Below the pieces are notes generated by a model, which saw only the letters and a program-made list of their open reading frames with translations, had not been told where the DNA came from and did no database searches. Positions 1-10,087 of a stretch of 33,998 nt of DNA are shown here, piece by piece; position 1 is the stretch's first letter, and every line of letters starts with the position of its first letter. Source of the DNA: Blakeslea trispora (taxonomy: Eukaryota; Mucoromycota; Mucoromycetes; Mucorales; Choanephoraceae); NCBI GenBank assembly GCA_025331445.1, contig JAIWNE010000199.1, forward strand, positions 1 to 33,998. The letters are read 5' to 3'. A program made the position numbers and the translations under genes.

Positions 1-124
1 AAGTTGGGATATTTATACTAATGCTATTTGATATATTCTATACTAAATATGTATAAGTTATAAAGGATATAAGCTATGATATAATAATGGATCTAACGAA
101 GTGTTTCTAAAGAGTATAGCCAGA

Positions 125-340
125 TTAGGAATGACCTTTTCTTCTTTTGCTTGACGTAATGGGTTTGAACTTCCTTTTTCGTTTTGCTTCTTTTCTAAGT
201 CGTACTTCTACTTCCAATGGTACTTCGGACATGTCTATTTCAGGCTGCTTCTGTTCGTCTTGTTTTTGATCTTCTTTCTTCTCGTCTTCTTCTACACTAT
301 CAACCTGAATGGGCCTGACATCTTTTGAGACGGGTGAAGT
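125..340 (-). pseudogene. 3' end of basic-tail family gene, copy A
   Basis: Reading the minus strand, an open stretch of about 70 codons ends at TAA (125-127). It starts with a V-R-P-I motif, continues through an acidic Glu/Asp/Lys-rich linker, and ends in a very basic core (KRKRKFKPIT then SKRRK). It closely matches the ORF at 33596-33847 at the protein level. The flanking non-coding DNA (1-20, and about 385-480) also aligns with 33476-33998, so a unit of at least 480 bp was duplicated. Relative to that copy, the upstream side (about 331-340) has extra bases and loses the frame, so this copy is probably broken or lacks its 5' exons. The function is unknown. The basic tail could bind nucleic acid or act as a nuclear signal, which is inference only. 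Confidence 0.5.
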
Positions 341-660
341 TCAATATCAAAATTTAGTTTCCTTTTGGGGTCCACTACACCTAACCCGAGTCGGACGCAC
401 GTCGGACACGTGCGGCTAACCTGGGCTTATTTTTTCAACTTTTGATTTTGACTATAAAAGTTGCTGTTTTTTTGGCAGAAATATAGATGTATCTTCTAGC
501 CCTCCAAAACTTTTTACAGATTTAGAATTGAATGTATTTTCATAAAGTTATTACCATTTACATTTCTTCTATCATTTCACTGCTTAAAGAAATTCCGCTG
601 TTTGAATTTTTTGGCAGTGATTTTTTTCTCTGCTTAAGATTTTGAAGCAATTTGATTTCC

Positions 661-664
661 TTAA
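661..664. repeat. TTAA target-site duplication, left
   Basis: TTAA directly abuts the left terminal inverted repeat. An identical TTAA abuts the right end at 3227-3230, as expected for piggyBac insertion. Confidence 0.92.
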
Positions 665-677
665 TGGGTGGACGTAA
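665..677 (+). repeat. piggyBac left terminal inverted repeat, 13 bp
   Basis: TGGGTGGACGTAA is the perfect inverse of 3214-3226. A degenerate inward-facing copy (GTAGGACGTAAA, about 851-862) lies deeper in the left end, just before a subterminal repeat. This mimics the order seen at the right end. Confidence 0.92.
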
Positions 678-684
678 CTCCGAA

Positions 685-701
685 AAGCCACTTTCGGCTT
701 C
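685..701 (+). repeat. Subterminal 17-bp repeat, left outer copy
   Basis: AAGCCACTTTCGGCTTC. The same 17-mer recurs in inverse orientation at 868-884 and in both orientations at 3176-3211. Such subterminal repeats are where transposases of this superfamily commonly bind; that role here is inference. Confidence 0.85.
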
Positions 702-867
702 ACTTTGAAAAAGCATAACTCGTATCATAATAAAGTTACAAGCCTAAAACTTTGTATATCAAAACCTTCACATATCAATTGCATTGTGTACGATTTTCAG
801 CTTTGTACGAGATGTTTTGTTCTGCCAGCTCTGATCATTCAATTTCGCTTGTAGGACGTAAATTCTA

Positions 868-884
868 GAAGCCGAAAGTGGCTT
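868..884 (-). repeat. Subterminal 17-bp repeat, left inner copy
   Basis: GAAGCCGAAAGTGGCTT is the exact inverse of 685-701. It lies 3' of the transposase stop codon, between the gene and the left terminus. Confidence 0.85.
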
Positions 885-954
885 CATTTTTGTCAACTTA
901 TAAGTTAAACATAAAGTTATCAAAAATGCGTCAAAATATCACAAATGAAAGAGA

Positions 955-960
955 TTTATT
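955..960 (-). promoter_or_regulatory. Poly(A) signal AATAAA of the piggyBac transposase
   Basis: AATAAA on the minus strand overlaps the stop codon (TGAATAAA). It is the only good poly(A) signal near the 3' end inside the element. Confidence 0.5.
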
Positions 961-2971
961 CAAAGATTTTGCTGATACCGTTCAATCGTTTTTTCTTCAA
1001 TATGAACGGCACAGCAGACAAAGCAAAAAGACAAATTTTCATCGCATTTACAGCGGAAGGAAGTCCGACACTTGCACTTCTTACAGAGCCTGCGTCTCTT
1101 TTCACCTATAGACACAGGGTGATGAGGTACGTTCTGACCCCTGGAACCATTGAACGAGTTACAACCGGCTGGCTGTGGTTTCCAGAGGGTCCCTCTTCAC
1201 CCTGTGTCAAGTGTGACAGGAGCGAGACGCAAAGTTTCCACCGAAACTCACCATGCTTCATCCCCTTTCCTTTCTCAGCAAAGGTAATGTATGCCGAAAA
1301 GGCATTTGCCTCGGCAACACCAAGAAAGAAAGCCAAGCAACGAACCATTGACCGGTCACTCTTCATCGCATCATGGAAAGAGGCTATGTAATCTCTCCGG
1401 TTGTTGGCATTGTCAACGGCCCCTATTTAAATTTTTAGAATTTTATCATCAAACAATCACTTTTTTATATACCTTTGTTTGCTGAGTATTCATCAAACAC
1501 AAGTGGTCTGTTGCATGACTTCACCTGGCCGTCTTTCATTCTTCGTATGATTTGGCTGCCATCCTTGATGAGACCACAGCTGGCGACCAAGGCCCTGGGC
1601 TTGATATCTTTGTAGGCGCATACAAAGATATCACCTTGTCTAGCCCTTTTGCTGACCTTGGCACCAAAGTCATCACCAAGAGCAGCAACCAAATCATCCC
1701 GGGGCATCCCAGGAGGCCAGTACATTCTCTTTTTGACCTGCATTATAGAATACATGCCTTCATTGAGTAATCTTCTTGCCATAGCTGGCGAACCAAAAAG
1801 AGAATCACCAACTATGGTTCTACCAGAATAGAACCAAGGCTCAGTAAGGCGCAAGACCGTCGCTATAGTTTTCAGAGTACCTTGTGACTCAAATCGTCTG
1901 ACGGTCTTGTCGCCAACGGGATCCAATCTGAGAATACAGAAAGTTTCGCAATCGGCCAAGGTTTTGTACTCTTGACCGATTGAGTGGGGCTTTCTTGGGA
2001 TCTTCACCACGTTAGGCATGCCTTTACCGAGCCACTGGCTCATGCTTTCATCCACGCACAAGTATTTTCCTGGTACCATTGCTTGGACTAAATTGTCGTT
2101 GTATGCAGCGATGAATCGACGAAGCTGATACAACGAATCCTCTTTTTGGCTACAACAATCATATTAAGTACTTTTGCAATTAAACAAAACATTTGGCTTA
2201 CTTTGCAATGTTAGGAATCTCAAACGTAAACATAGAGGTCAAACTTCTGAATCTCTCAATGGTCATAAAATCAGCAAAGGTAAAGTTGAAACCAAAAGAA
2301 CTTTCGCTCTTTCCCCAAAACAGTTCCAAATCAGCATTGGAGAACATTGTCATGATCAAACACATGGTGACCCAAAGTAAGAATTCGTTCCAGTTTAGCT
2401 CCGCCCAACCTGGATAAGCGCTTCTTGCATTGATGTTGATCTTGTCGATCACATCAAGAAAGTGCTCTTGGGGCAAGAAGCGCAAAAAGTAATCGGCGGG
2501 CGAAGCGACTCGGCTGTTCTCCATGTTCATCTTGCTCTTCCCGACGAATGAAGCACCACTTGTTGCTCTTGTGTCAAAGACAACTTCCTGGTCGACCCAT
2601 TCACTGTCGACGTTGACAGTTTCGTTTACAGAAACTTCTTCTTCGCTTGATGATGATGAGCTGCTTTCTGAAGAAGCCTCATCATTTGCGGCAGCAGCAA
2701 CCTGAGCTTCAACAGGTGCCTTTTCAACAAACCTGGTGGAGATACATGCTGCACTCAACTGAATTTGGCGGCCATTGAGTGCATTAAACTCAATGCCGTA
2801 AAAAACCTTGTTACCTTCTTCAACACGGTTACAAATGGTTCCAAAAAGACGAGAACCTGGTTGTCTGAAATCGTGAGTTGCTTCCAACAATCTGGCAACT
2901 TCAGTTCCTACTAAGTAGCGACCGTTGACGGATACTCTTTGGTTTAAAGCGAGGTTTTGATTGCGAGACAT
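960..2971 (-). CDS. piggyBac transposase (4 exons, about 604 aa)
   Basis: This is a DDD transposase that would cut and paste the surrounding element at TTAA. Exons on the minus strand: 2971-2202, 2149-1473, 1422-1201 and 1105-960. Introns of 52, 50 and 95 nt start GTAAGC, GTATAT and GTGAAG and end TTGTAG, AAATAG and CTATAG. The joined frame is open throughout. The N-terminus has an acidic Ser/Glu run (about residues 95-112). The DDE_Tnp_1_7 core carries candidate catalytic Asp in CVDESM (about 290), VGDSLF (about 372) and GAVDN (about 486), with spacing like that of known piggyBac proteins. The last exon supplies a Cys-rich finger (CKKCKC, CKC, CFVCC, H). Length matches the family (about 590 aa). 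The third intron is the least certain: without it the protein would stop at 1106 and lose the finger. Confidence 0.9.
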
Positions 2972-3175
2972 TGCGGGTTTTTAATAAAATTTAATGGAAA
3001 TAGAAAATGAAATTGAAGAAAAAAGTAAAGAATAGACGAAAACTTTTGTTGGAAAAAGGTCATCCAAATTCAATTCTAACATCATCCTACGATTTTTCAT
3101 ATCTGAAAGTGATATGTGTCAACTTATCAAATTCTTCATGCAACTTTTTATTATGTAAAATATGCGGGTGAAAAT

Positions 3176-3211
3176 GAAGCCGAAAGTGGCTTAAAAGCCA
3201 CTTTCGGCTTC
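3176..3211. repeat. Right subterminal perfect hairpin (two 17-bp repeats)
   Basis: Two inverse copies of the 17-mer (3176-3192 and 3195-3211) are separated by AA only, giving a perfect 17-bp-stem cruciform. It lies 2 bp inside the right TIR and about 200 bp upstream of the transposase ATG, in its promoter region. It could serve both for transposase binding and for self-regulation (inference). Confidence 0.85.
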
Positions 3212-3213
3212 AT

Positions 3214-3226
3214 TTACGTCCACCCA
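3214..3226 (-). repeat. piggyBac right terminal inverted repeat, 13 bp
   Basis: TTACGTCCACCCA is the perfect inverse complement of 665-677 and is followed by TTAA. Confidence 0.92.
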
Positions 3227-3230
3227 TTAA
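3227..3230. repeat. TTAA target-site duplication, right
   Basis: TTAA directly follows the right terminal inverted repeat and pairs with 661-664. Confidence 0.92.
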
Positions 3231-4650
3231 TGCTGAGGAGTTTGAAATGTCTTGTCATTTTTTCTTCAAAAAAAATAAAGACTTAAAAAATCACTGTTAA
3301 AAAAATTGGAAAATACTTTCGGAAAAGAGAAATTTAATAATTTAGAATAAGACTCACAAAATTATTGAGAAAAACTTTTAAAGGTGTGCAAAAATAACAC
3401 TCCCGAAAAAAAAATAGACACTCAAAAAAAAATAAAAAATAGACATTTAAAAAAAAAAGACACTCAAAAAAAATAAAATAAAAAAAGATACTCAAAAAAA
3501 CAGAAAGACACTTAAAAAAATACACCAAAAAAAAGATGCTTGAAAGAAAAAGAGATACTGAATAAACACTTAAACGATTGCTTAAAGATGGGTAGTTTGA
3601 AAAGCCAAGAGTTGTCAAAATAAAGACGTAGACAACATACAAACATAATTTAATCCTTATACTGGATCTTGTCAAAGTTACTCGTATCAAAGGTTTATTT
3701 TTGAAATACAATACAAAGATGCTAATCCCTTTCATGATTCATAAATAAAGCAAAGCCAGAGTCATTATCACACACTATTCTATGCCAACAGCCCATTTTA
3801 TCGCATTCCATTCCCTTATACTCGTTTCTATACATATCATCCCAGAATAACATAACCGTAAATACAAGTAAAGTAATAACTTGACAAGATTGTCTTTTTT
3901 TTATTGCCTAGATACAATTTTTCAACCAAATATTCAAGGTCATTGTTCGTGATGCAGTCTGTTCCAACAAAGAGCCGTTTACAATCTAAACCAAAAGTAT
4001 TACTTACCTCTTGTAAAGTGTTCAACAGTAGATTTCAATAGCTGTGTACTGACAATAACTAAAACTTGGGTGTAAAAAAACAGTGATGCCGAAATGAAAG
4101 AATCTTACCCGTTTGCTAGCGTTAACTTTTTCTTATATACACAATCCAAGTCATTCTTTACTCTAAACTTCGAGGCTCTTGTAGGGCTGTTAATTAAGCG
4201 ATTGTGTTCCGTTGCTTTGTTGTGATGACTAGAGTCTGTTGAGGTTTATCAAGCTATTTGGAGGATATATAAATGAAGAGGAAAAGGTTGCTTCAGTAAA
4301 AAAAAAAATAGAACGAAAGAAAACAAAATCATTCGAAAAAAAAATATTATTTCAGAAAAGCTGTCACTATTCATTATGAATAACTTTTTATTTTTTGTGC
4401 TGTAAAGTATCTCAAATATATACTGTAATGAATTACACATGTAATGATATCTACACTATTGGATTAGTCAAGTACATCTCATTTAAAGCACAATGCTAGC
4501 AATTCTTCTTTGTGCTTCAATCTTGAAAGAGTATTCTTAGCACACTCGCGAGATACAAGCTGAGCGGACATTGATTTAGGCTGTTGCCATCGAAGGGATG
4601 ATCATTTTATGCGATTCACATCGAGATCAGGTACAAGCATTGTCATAACT
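3231..4650. other. AT-rich spacer with no supported gene
   Basis: About 1.4 kb between the piggyBac right end and the promoter of the next gene. ORFs here are low-complexity Phe/Leu/Ser readings of A-runs. A short minus-strand piece near 3890-4060 has a GTAAGT donor and could be a decayed exon, but nothing around it extends the frame. Confidence 0.6.
3390..3575. repeat. Degenerate A-rich tandem repeat
   Basis: About ten imperfect units of the form GACACTC followed by 7-10 A occur in a row, with interspersed AAATAAA. The repeat explains the spurious Phe-rich minus-strand ORF that spans it. Confidence 0.75.
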
Positions 4651-4658
4651 TGAAAACA

Positions 4659-4666
4659 TATAAATA
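4659..4666 (+). promoter_or_regulatory. TATA box of the CMC transposase gene
   Basis: TATAAATA lies 77 nt upstream of the ATG at 4743 and is followed by a pyrimidine-rich leader. Confidence 0.55.
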
Positions 4667-4742
4667 CTAGATTCACTTTTATTTTATGCTCTTTCTCGAA
4701 TTTTATTCTTTTTAACCTCTTCAAAAAATCACTATTTACAAA

Positions 4743-7700
4743 ATGTCTACCCCTTCTACCAACGATGGCATGATTAGATGCGAATGCTCTGAGTGCAAGC
4801 AAAACGTCCCCCTTTGCTATAGAATGGTGACTAAGCGTACTAGCCGTCAACATCAAAAGCGTGAATCCTTAAGAAAACACAAGGCTGATTGTAATTTTTT
4901 AAACTTACTTTTCTGATTATTTTTGACAACTCATACTCTCTTAATTCTTAGATCGTGCTAGCCATCCTACTCTTAGTTCAGGCCTTACTTTTGCCCTCGA
5001 TAGTCTTTTGGTTGATGAAGGTAAGTTCATTTTTTTATAGTATACTTGCACGATTACTAAAAAACGAATAATAGAATTGGGCTTTTCTTTCGGTGAAACC
5101 CCTCATGAAGCCACACCTGTCGAAGCCAACCTAGTTGAAGACATCGTTCAAAATGGTATGTCTCCATTTGAATTGTTTCTAAATGATCAATAAACTCAAT
5201 TTTTTTTACAATCTATTTTAGATGTTCAAAACGATTATTATGTGAATGAGAACTACCCCACTTCACCCATCGCTACTCTCTTGTTTGCAATGCTTCTCTT
5301 GTTGCGTAAGAGCCAACTTACCGATGCCACCTGTGAGACTGTCATGATGTTTTGCAACATGGTGCTCTGCCTAACCGAAGAAAGCTTTCGCTTTCCTAGT
5401 AAGGTATCCACCTTTGACAACTGGAACCTGTCAAGCAATCACTCCAGTAATAGTGTCAAGGAATGTGCCAACTGTGTCGAATGTCATGCCATCCATCCAT
5501 ACGACACAAAAGAAGAAAAGAAAAAGGTTCAAGAACAGGTCTATTGTTTGAAAGCCGATATCTTTGCCTCTTCTGCCCTTTGCCAAGCTAAAATCGTCGC
5601 ACCCAACCAATATGATACGATTACCCCCATTCGCTCCTTCTACTACAATTCTCTGATCAGTTCATTAGAATCTTTTTTCATGAGAGATGCATTTGTTGGT
5701 CTCATCAGACCATGGAAGTCCAGAGAAATCATCCCAGGCACTCTCTCAGACATATACGATGGTCAAGTATGGAAGACTTTCAAGCTTCAGGATTCTGATG
5801 AAAACCCCTTCGTTGAACAAAGCGAGTACAACCTGCTTCTTACACTTAATTGTGATTGGTTCCAAGCATACAAGAATGACTACAGTGTTGGTGCTCTGTA
5901 TCTGACTATTCAGAACTTGCCACGTGAGGTCAGAATTCTTCGCACTAACACCATCTTAGTGTGCTTGATCAGTGGTCCAAAAGAGCCAAGCACTTATGAG
6001 ATGAACAATTACTTGCGTCCTCTGGTTCAAGATCTCTTGCGGTTAAAAGAAGGCATTCCTATGAAGACAAGAAGCAATGGCATGCAAGTAGTCAAGGCCG
6101 CCATTTCCTTATACATGGTGGACTTGCCTGCACAAAAAAAAGTGGTTGGACTAACTTCATACAATTCAATCAATGCATGCCACAAATGTAAGAAACATTT
6201 CCCAGCATTGATCAGAGGTCAAGCCCCTCGGGACTTCTCTGACTTTAATATGGAAACATGGGTTAGAAGAACCAGCCAGGAACACCGTCGCTATGCTGAA
6301 GACTGGCTCAGGACCACTACAAAGACAGAGCGTGCAGAGAAGGAAAAAGAAAACGGTACTCGGTGGAGCGTCCTCTTGGATCTACCTTATTTCGATCCCA
6401 TACGCCATGTAGGGATCGATATCATGCACAATCTTCTCTTGGGTGTCACTAAGCGCATGGCCACCATTTGGACAAGTCCAATGACTGCTGGTACAAGAAC
6501 TCTTGATGCAATGATCTCTGTGAAGGACTTGCGAGGCATGCAAGCAATTTTGCAAAATAAATTCGTGCTTCCTCCTAACCATGCTGTATCATCGATTGCC
6601 CGTAAGATTGCAATTGGTGATGGTTTCTCAAGGTTCAAGGCAGACGAATGGTCTACTTGGTTATTGGTATTATCGCCATACTTGCTGCCTCATGTCCTGA
6701 ACAAGCAGGTCTATGATCATTGGATGCTCCTTATCAAAGCTTCTCGGATCTTTCTCTCTCCTTATCTGTTTTTTGACGAACTCAATGATGCTCAAGTCTT
6801 CCTTCGTGAATTTCTCTCAACTTTCGAAGGCGTCTACAAAAGCAAGTCGCTGATCCCACCCAACTTTCATTACGCCATGCATTTGAAGGAGACAATTCTC
6901 GACTACTCGGCATCCTCATCCCATTGGCTCTTCAACTTTGAAAGATATGACCATGATCTTAAAGGCATAAGAACGAATAGAAAGGACTGTGTTGAACGAA
7001 CCTACCTAACCAGGTTCTTGCTGCAAGTACATTCCGAGACATCGATCACAGTCTTGCTGCCATTTATACCTGAATCTTGTACAAGCCGGATCTTGGAGCT
7101 TTTTGGTGCTTCCAAACCTGTTGATACCTTACTTGTAAACAATGATTTTAGTTTAAATCTGTTTTATCAGATGCGTATTGGTGATGTTCCTGCTTTTGGT
7201 TGTGAGGTACTTCCTCCGAAGACTATCGCTTCGATCAAGGCCCGACCTACCGCATTGTCAAATGATGCATTCACTTGTCTTGTAACATATTACAATACTA
7301 TATATGCTGGAACTCACAAGGACGAATTCATAGCTGCATTGTGTCCAGGAACTATCTCTGTTGGAAGACAAGTTGACATGTTCAAGCATGTGGATATACT
7401 GGGCAACCAGTTCAAGTCTGTTGAGGCGTCAACAATAAATAAACGTGGATCATACGCTCTTGCTTATCTGCAACAAGACGACACTGCTGTACTTCGGTAC
7501 TGTCAAGTGCAGTGTCTGTTAAGAAGCTCAATCATGGTAGAAGATGAAAACAGTGCCCTATCACCAACAACACACACTCTCGTCTTTGTCAAGTGGTTTA
7601 AAAAACCAGACAAACAGTTGTACTATGAGAACAATAGCGATCCCTTGAAGTATGGAATGGAGCTCCTGCAGTTTTCTTTTGAAGTTGACTCGCATGCTTC

Positions 7701-7947
7701 CATCATCCCCATCAGTCAACTCTACAGCCAAGCTGCCATTGTTTTAAACCATTTTGAAAACCTCCATGTTGCTCTCGATTTGACTGCTAAAATAATTGCC
7801 AGGTTGCTTTCTCTCTTCTCTTTTTCTCTTTTTCTCTTTTTCTCTTTTTCTCTTTTTCTCTTTTTCTCTTTTTTTTTTTTTTTTCTTTTTTCTTTTTTTT
7901 TTTTCTTTTTCTCTTTTTCTCTTTTTCTCTTTTTCTCTTTTTTATAG
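4743..7947 (+). CDS. CMC-superfamily (Tnp2/CACTA-like) transposase, 4 exons
   Basis: Exons 4743-4890, 4952-5020, 5075-5155 and 5222 to about 7803 or beyond. All three introns (61, 54 and 66 nt) are phase 1, with GTAATT, GTAAGT and GTATGT donors. The start at 4743 adds about 106 residues to the long open exon and supplies a Cys-rich N-terminus (CECSEC) and an R-T-S-R-x-H segment, as in fungal Tnp2/Plavaka-type proteins. Later landmarks are CDWFQAY (about 311), a P-R-E-V-R then ISGPKEPS block, CHKCKKHF (about 415), IDIMHNLLLG (about 495), and an HWLFNFERYDHDLKG block typical of DUF4218-like C-termini (about 665). No internal stop was found. The frame runs into a CTTTTT microsatellite at 7804-7946, so the true C-terminus is uncertain and may involve an intron there. 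No terminal inverted repeats were found, so the gene could also be stranded or domesticated. Confidence 0.8.
7804..7947 (+). repeat. CTTTTT/poly-pyrimidine microsatellite at the transposase 3' end
   Basis: About 140 nt of almost pure T and C, mostly CTCTTTTT units, begin right after a possible donor (CCAG then GTTGCT) and end in TTTTATAG. Read through, it encodes an implausible Phe/Leu/Ser tail. It is either an intron made of simple sequence or an expansion in the 3' end of the gene. Confidence 0.8.
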
Positions 7948-8279
7948 TCATAATTTTTTTTTGTATTTGTTGTTTTTACATCAATTACTTTTTTTTTTCT
8001 AATTTATCTGTTCTACAATAAATTGTTATGATCCTTTTAATCTTTTTCAAATCTCTCTTCTTTTTTTTATTTTTGAATTATTACTTTTCGATTTTTCTTG
8101 TTGCGTTTACTCTTCATTTCGACATCAACTTTGGAAATCTACACTTATCATGCAGCAAAGTTTTTTTTTATACGCTTATATTATTTTTTGACTTAAACAT
8201 TTTATTATTTCAAAAAAACCAGCACAAAGAGAAGAGAACGAAACAAAAGTTAGGAGCGATAGATTCAACGAGGAAGAAC

Positions 8280-9290
8280 TTAACGATACTTGTCAGGCAA
8301 CTCCATCTCAACGACCTCGACGCGACGAGAAACACGAGCATGTTTGGCCTGCCTTGCAAGGCTGCTCTGTCAAGAGCACGGTAAAGTTGTTCAACTAAAC
8401 ATATATAATAATACCAATTTGAGAACTCCAAGTATACAACATACCTCTTCCGAGCGCCAAGAAGGAACAACTGTGCGGAAGTAACCGCCAGCAACAGGGT
8501 CATCCCCTCTTCTTCTTCAGACAGTACTTTGACTGAAGTACAGCCTCGCATTCTTCGCTTGTACCAAATCCCAAACCAAGCAAATCTTGAGAAACAAGGT
8601 ACTGTTCGTTGCGAACAGCACGCTTTATAAAAAAAAAGAGGTGAGTAATTATTTAAAACTCGACAGTAAATTTTTTTACTAACTCTCTGCAAACGTCTAG
8701 CTTTACGAAGCGAAGCATTTCTCATCTCAACCTCATGAGGAGCGAGGTCTTTCTTCTTGTGCTTTTTGACCATAGCATCGAACTGGTTTCTGATCTTCAT
8801 CTTCAAGGCCAAGAGAAGACCAGCAGAAAGCTCTTGATCATTATGGTGCCCGGTGAGAGCCTTCACTTCTTCGATTGCACCTTTGTAGATGCAATCGAAG
8901 GCAAACTGGTTTCTTGTTGTGTGCCTCATTGAATGGTCAAACACAAATTCAACACCAAGAACTTTCGCCTTTTCAATAGCAACTTTGGCAGCATCCTGAG
9001 TAATATTATAGCTATGTAAGTAAAAGCAATAGTATGAAAGGAGATGAGTAACTTACTCGCAAGGCACGGTTGTCACCATATTTGGGCTCATCGTTGGCAT
9101 TGACGGTGGGCTGGCGAAAGGGAAAAAAGATGGCTTCCATTCTGTCGCCGCGACTGCTCATGAGGTCGAAAGCCTCCTCGAAACGGCTCTCAGCAACATA
9201 CGGATGAGCAGCAGGACGAGAAGCAGCAGGACGAGGGGCAGGGCGAGAGACGGGGCGAGAAGCGGTAGCAACGACAGGAATTTGATTCAT
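8280..9290 (-). pseudogene. Unknown protein convergent with the CMC transposase; 4 exons, two apparent frameshifts
   Basis: Not recognised. Exons (minus): 9290-9057, 8995-8684, 8622-8445 and 8366-8280; introns of 61, 61 and 78 nt with GTAAGT, GTTAGT and GTATGT donors, all phase 0. The N-terminus is an Arg/Pro/Ala-rich run (residues 5-30). Then comes a helical, charged body with VEFVFDHSMRHTTRNQFAFD, a lysine patch (VKKHKKKDLAP) and EMRNASLRKARRLQR. Exon 3 starts in frame, but two single-base-type shifts (near 8519-8526 and 8501-8506, around an SEEEE run) are needed to reach the frame that gives GYFRTVVPSWRSEE and the last exon (ARQAKHARVSRRVEVVEMEL), which ends at TAA. Without the shifts the protein stops at about 8503. 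It has its own TATA box. Tail-to-tail arrangement with the transposase suggests one element, which is inference. Confidence 0.6.
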
Positions 9291-9339
9291 TTTGCGTGAA
9301 TAAAAGGATGATGAAATTAAATCGAGTATCTTGAATCTC

Positions 9340-9347
9340 TATTTATA
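9340..9347 (-). promoter_or_regulatory. TATA box of the 9290 minus-strand gene
   Basis: TATAAATA on the minus strand, 50 nt upstream of the ATG at 9290. Confidence 0.55.
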
Positions 9348-10080
9348 CAATTTTCTAAAGATCGTATTTTTACAGATCTTTTTTTGTGTTCGATTGGTTT
9401 TTTGTGTAAAAATAGGAGTTTGGTGATATTTCAATTTATTTAGAACGATTTTCTTTGTCATTTTTTATTCTTTTCTCTTCTATTTCTATTATTTTACCTT
9501 CATTTTGAAATAAAACATGTAAGCACTTTCCTATACCCAAGCAACAGTTTATTGAATATGATACTCCATGTAGGCATGTTCTTTAGAGCTTATGATGACT
9601 GATATATAATTTAAGGTACAATTTGACAAACAAATACATCACTGTTTACTTAGCATCCTTTTTTTCTTAGGATTATTCATGTAGTTTGTCTTTTCTCGAG
9701 TAACTTGGTATAAAAGTAAGTAAAGCCTTTGAATATGATCAAGACCTCTCTAACTTTTCTATTTAGTTACCTTAGTACTTGTAACTGTATCTGGCTATAC
9801 TTGAGGTGCTATGATGCTTTATTATGTAAGTAAATAGATAAATCATCAGATCTCGGTTTAACTTATTCAGTTTTTTAAGTTTCTTTTCTGTTGTTAAGCT
9901 TCTATCGTTTTAGTGCGTTACCCTCTACTTTCGGGATGGCTGTTTGAGACTTTCAAAGTAAGTAAATGACAATATTTTCTGCTTGCTTTATAACTAACTG
10001 TTTTACCATTTCAATAGTCATTTCGTTAGGTTTTTTCTGATTTTTAAATGCTTGAAATACAAGAAATTGTTGCCATTTTG
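9348..10080. other. AT-rich spacer with intron-like motifs
   Basis: No gene can be supported. GTAAGTAA occurs three times (about 9715, 9824 and 9957), each followed at 45-90 nt by a pyrimidine tract and TAG or CAG. The short stretches between them read openly in one plus-strand phase (for example RYPLLSGWLFETFK near 9915-9955). They may be remnants of a multi-intron gene, but there is no start, no stop and no recognisable family. Confidence 0.3.
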
Positions 10081-10087
10081 TGATAAC

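Larger units (their letters stand above)
665..3226 (-). mobile_element. Complete piggyBac DNA transposon (2562 bp)
   Basis: The element starts with TGGGTGGACGTAA and ends with its exact reverse complement. It is flanked on both sides by TTAA, the canonical piggyBac target-site duplication. Inside is one minus-strand transposase gene with a full DDD catalytic core and a C-terminal cysteine-rich domain. Subterminal 17-bp repeats are present near both ends. No lesion was seen in the coding region once four exons are joined. The combination of intact ends, matching TTAA sites and an uninterrupted gene suggests a recently inserted and possibly still mobile copy. Confidence 0.93.

Noticed and set aside
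3334..3735. Phe-rich 133-aa minus-strand ORF
   Set aside because: It is a translation of A-run tandem repeats with no promoter or domain.
3837..4060. Minus-strand piece with a GTAAGT donor as an exon
   Set aside because: Nearest acceptor would leave a 22-nt intron and no neighbouring coding segment continues it.
8028..8384. Phe/Leu-rich plus-strand ORF
   Set aside because: Low-complexity T-rich DNA, and its end overlaps the last exon of the better-supported minus-strand gene.
4081..9645. CAGTGATG at 4081 and its inverse CATCACTG at 9638-9645 as TIRs of the CMC element
   Set aside because: Only 8 bp match, the adjoining bases diverge at once and the flanks give no target duplication.
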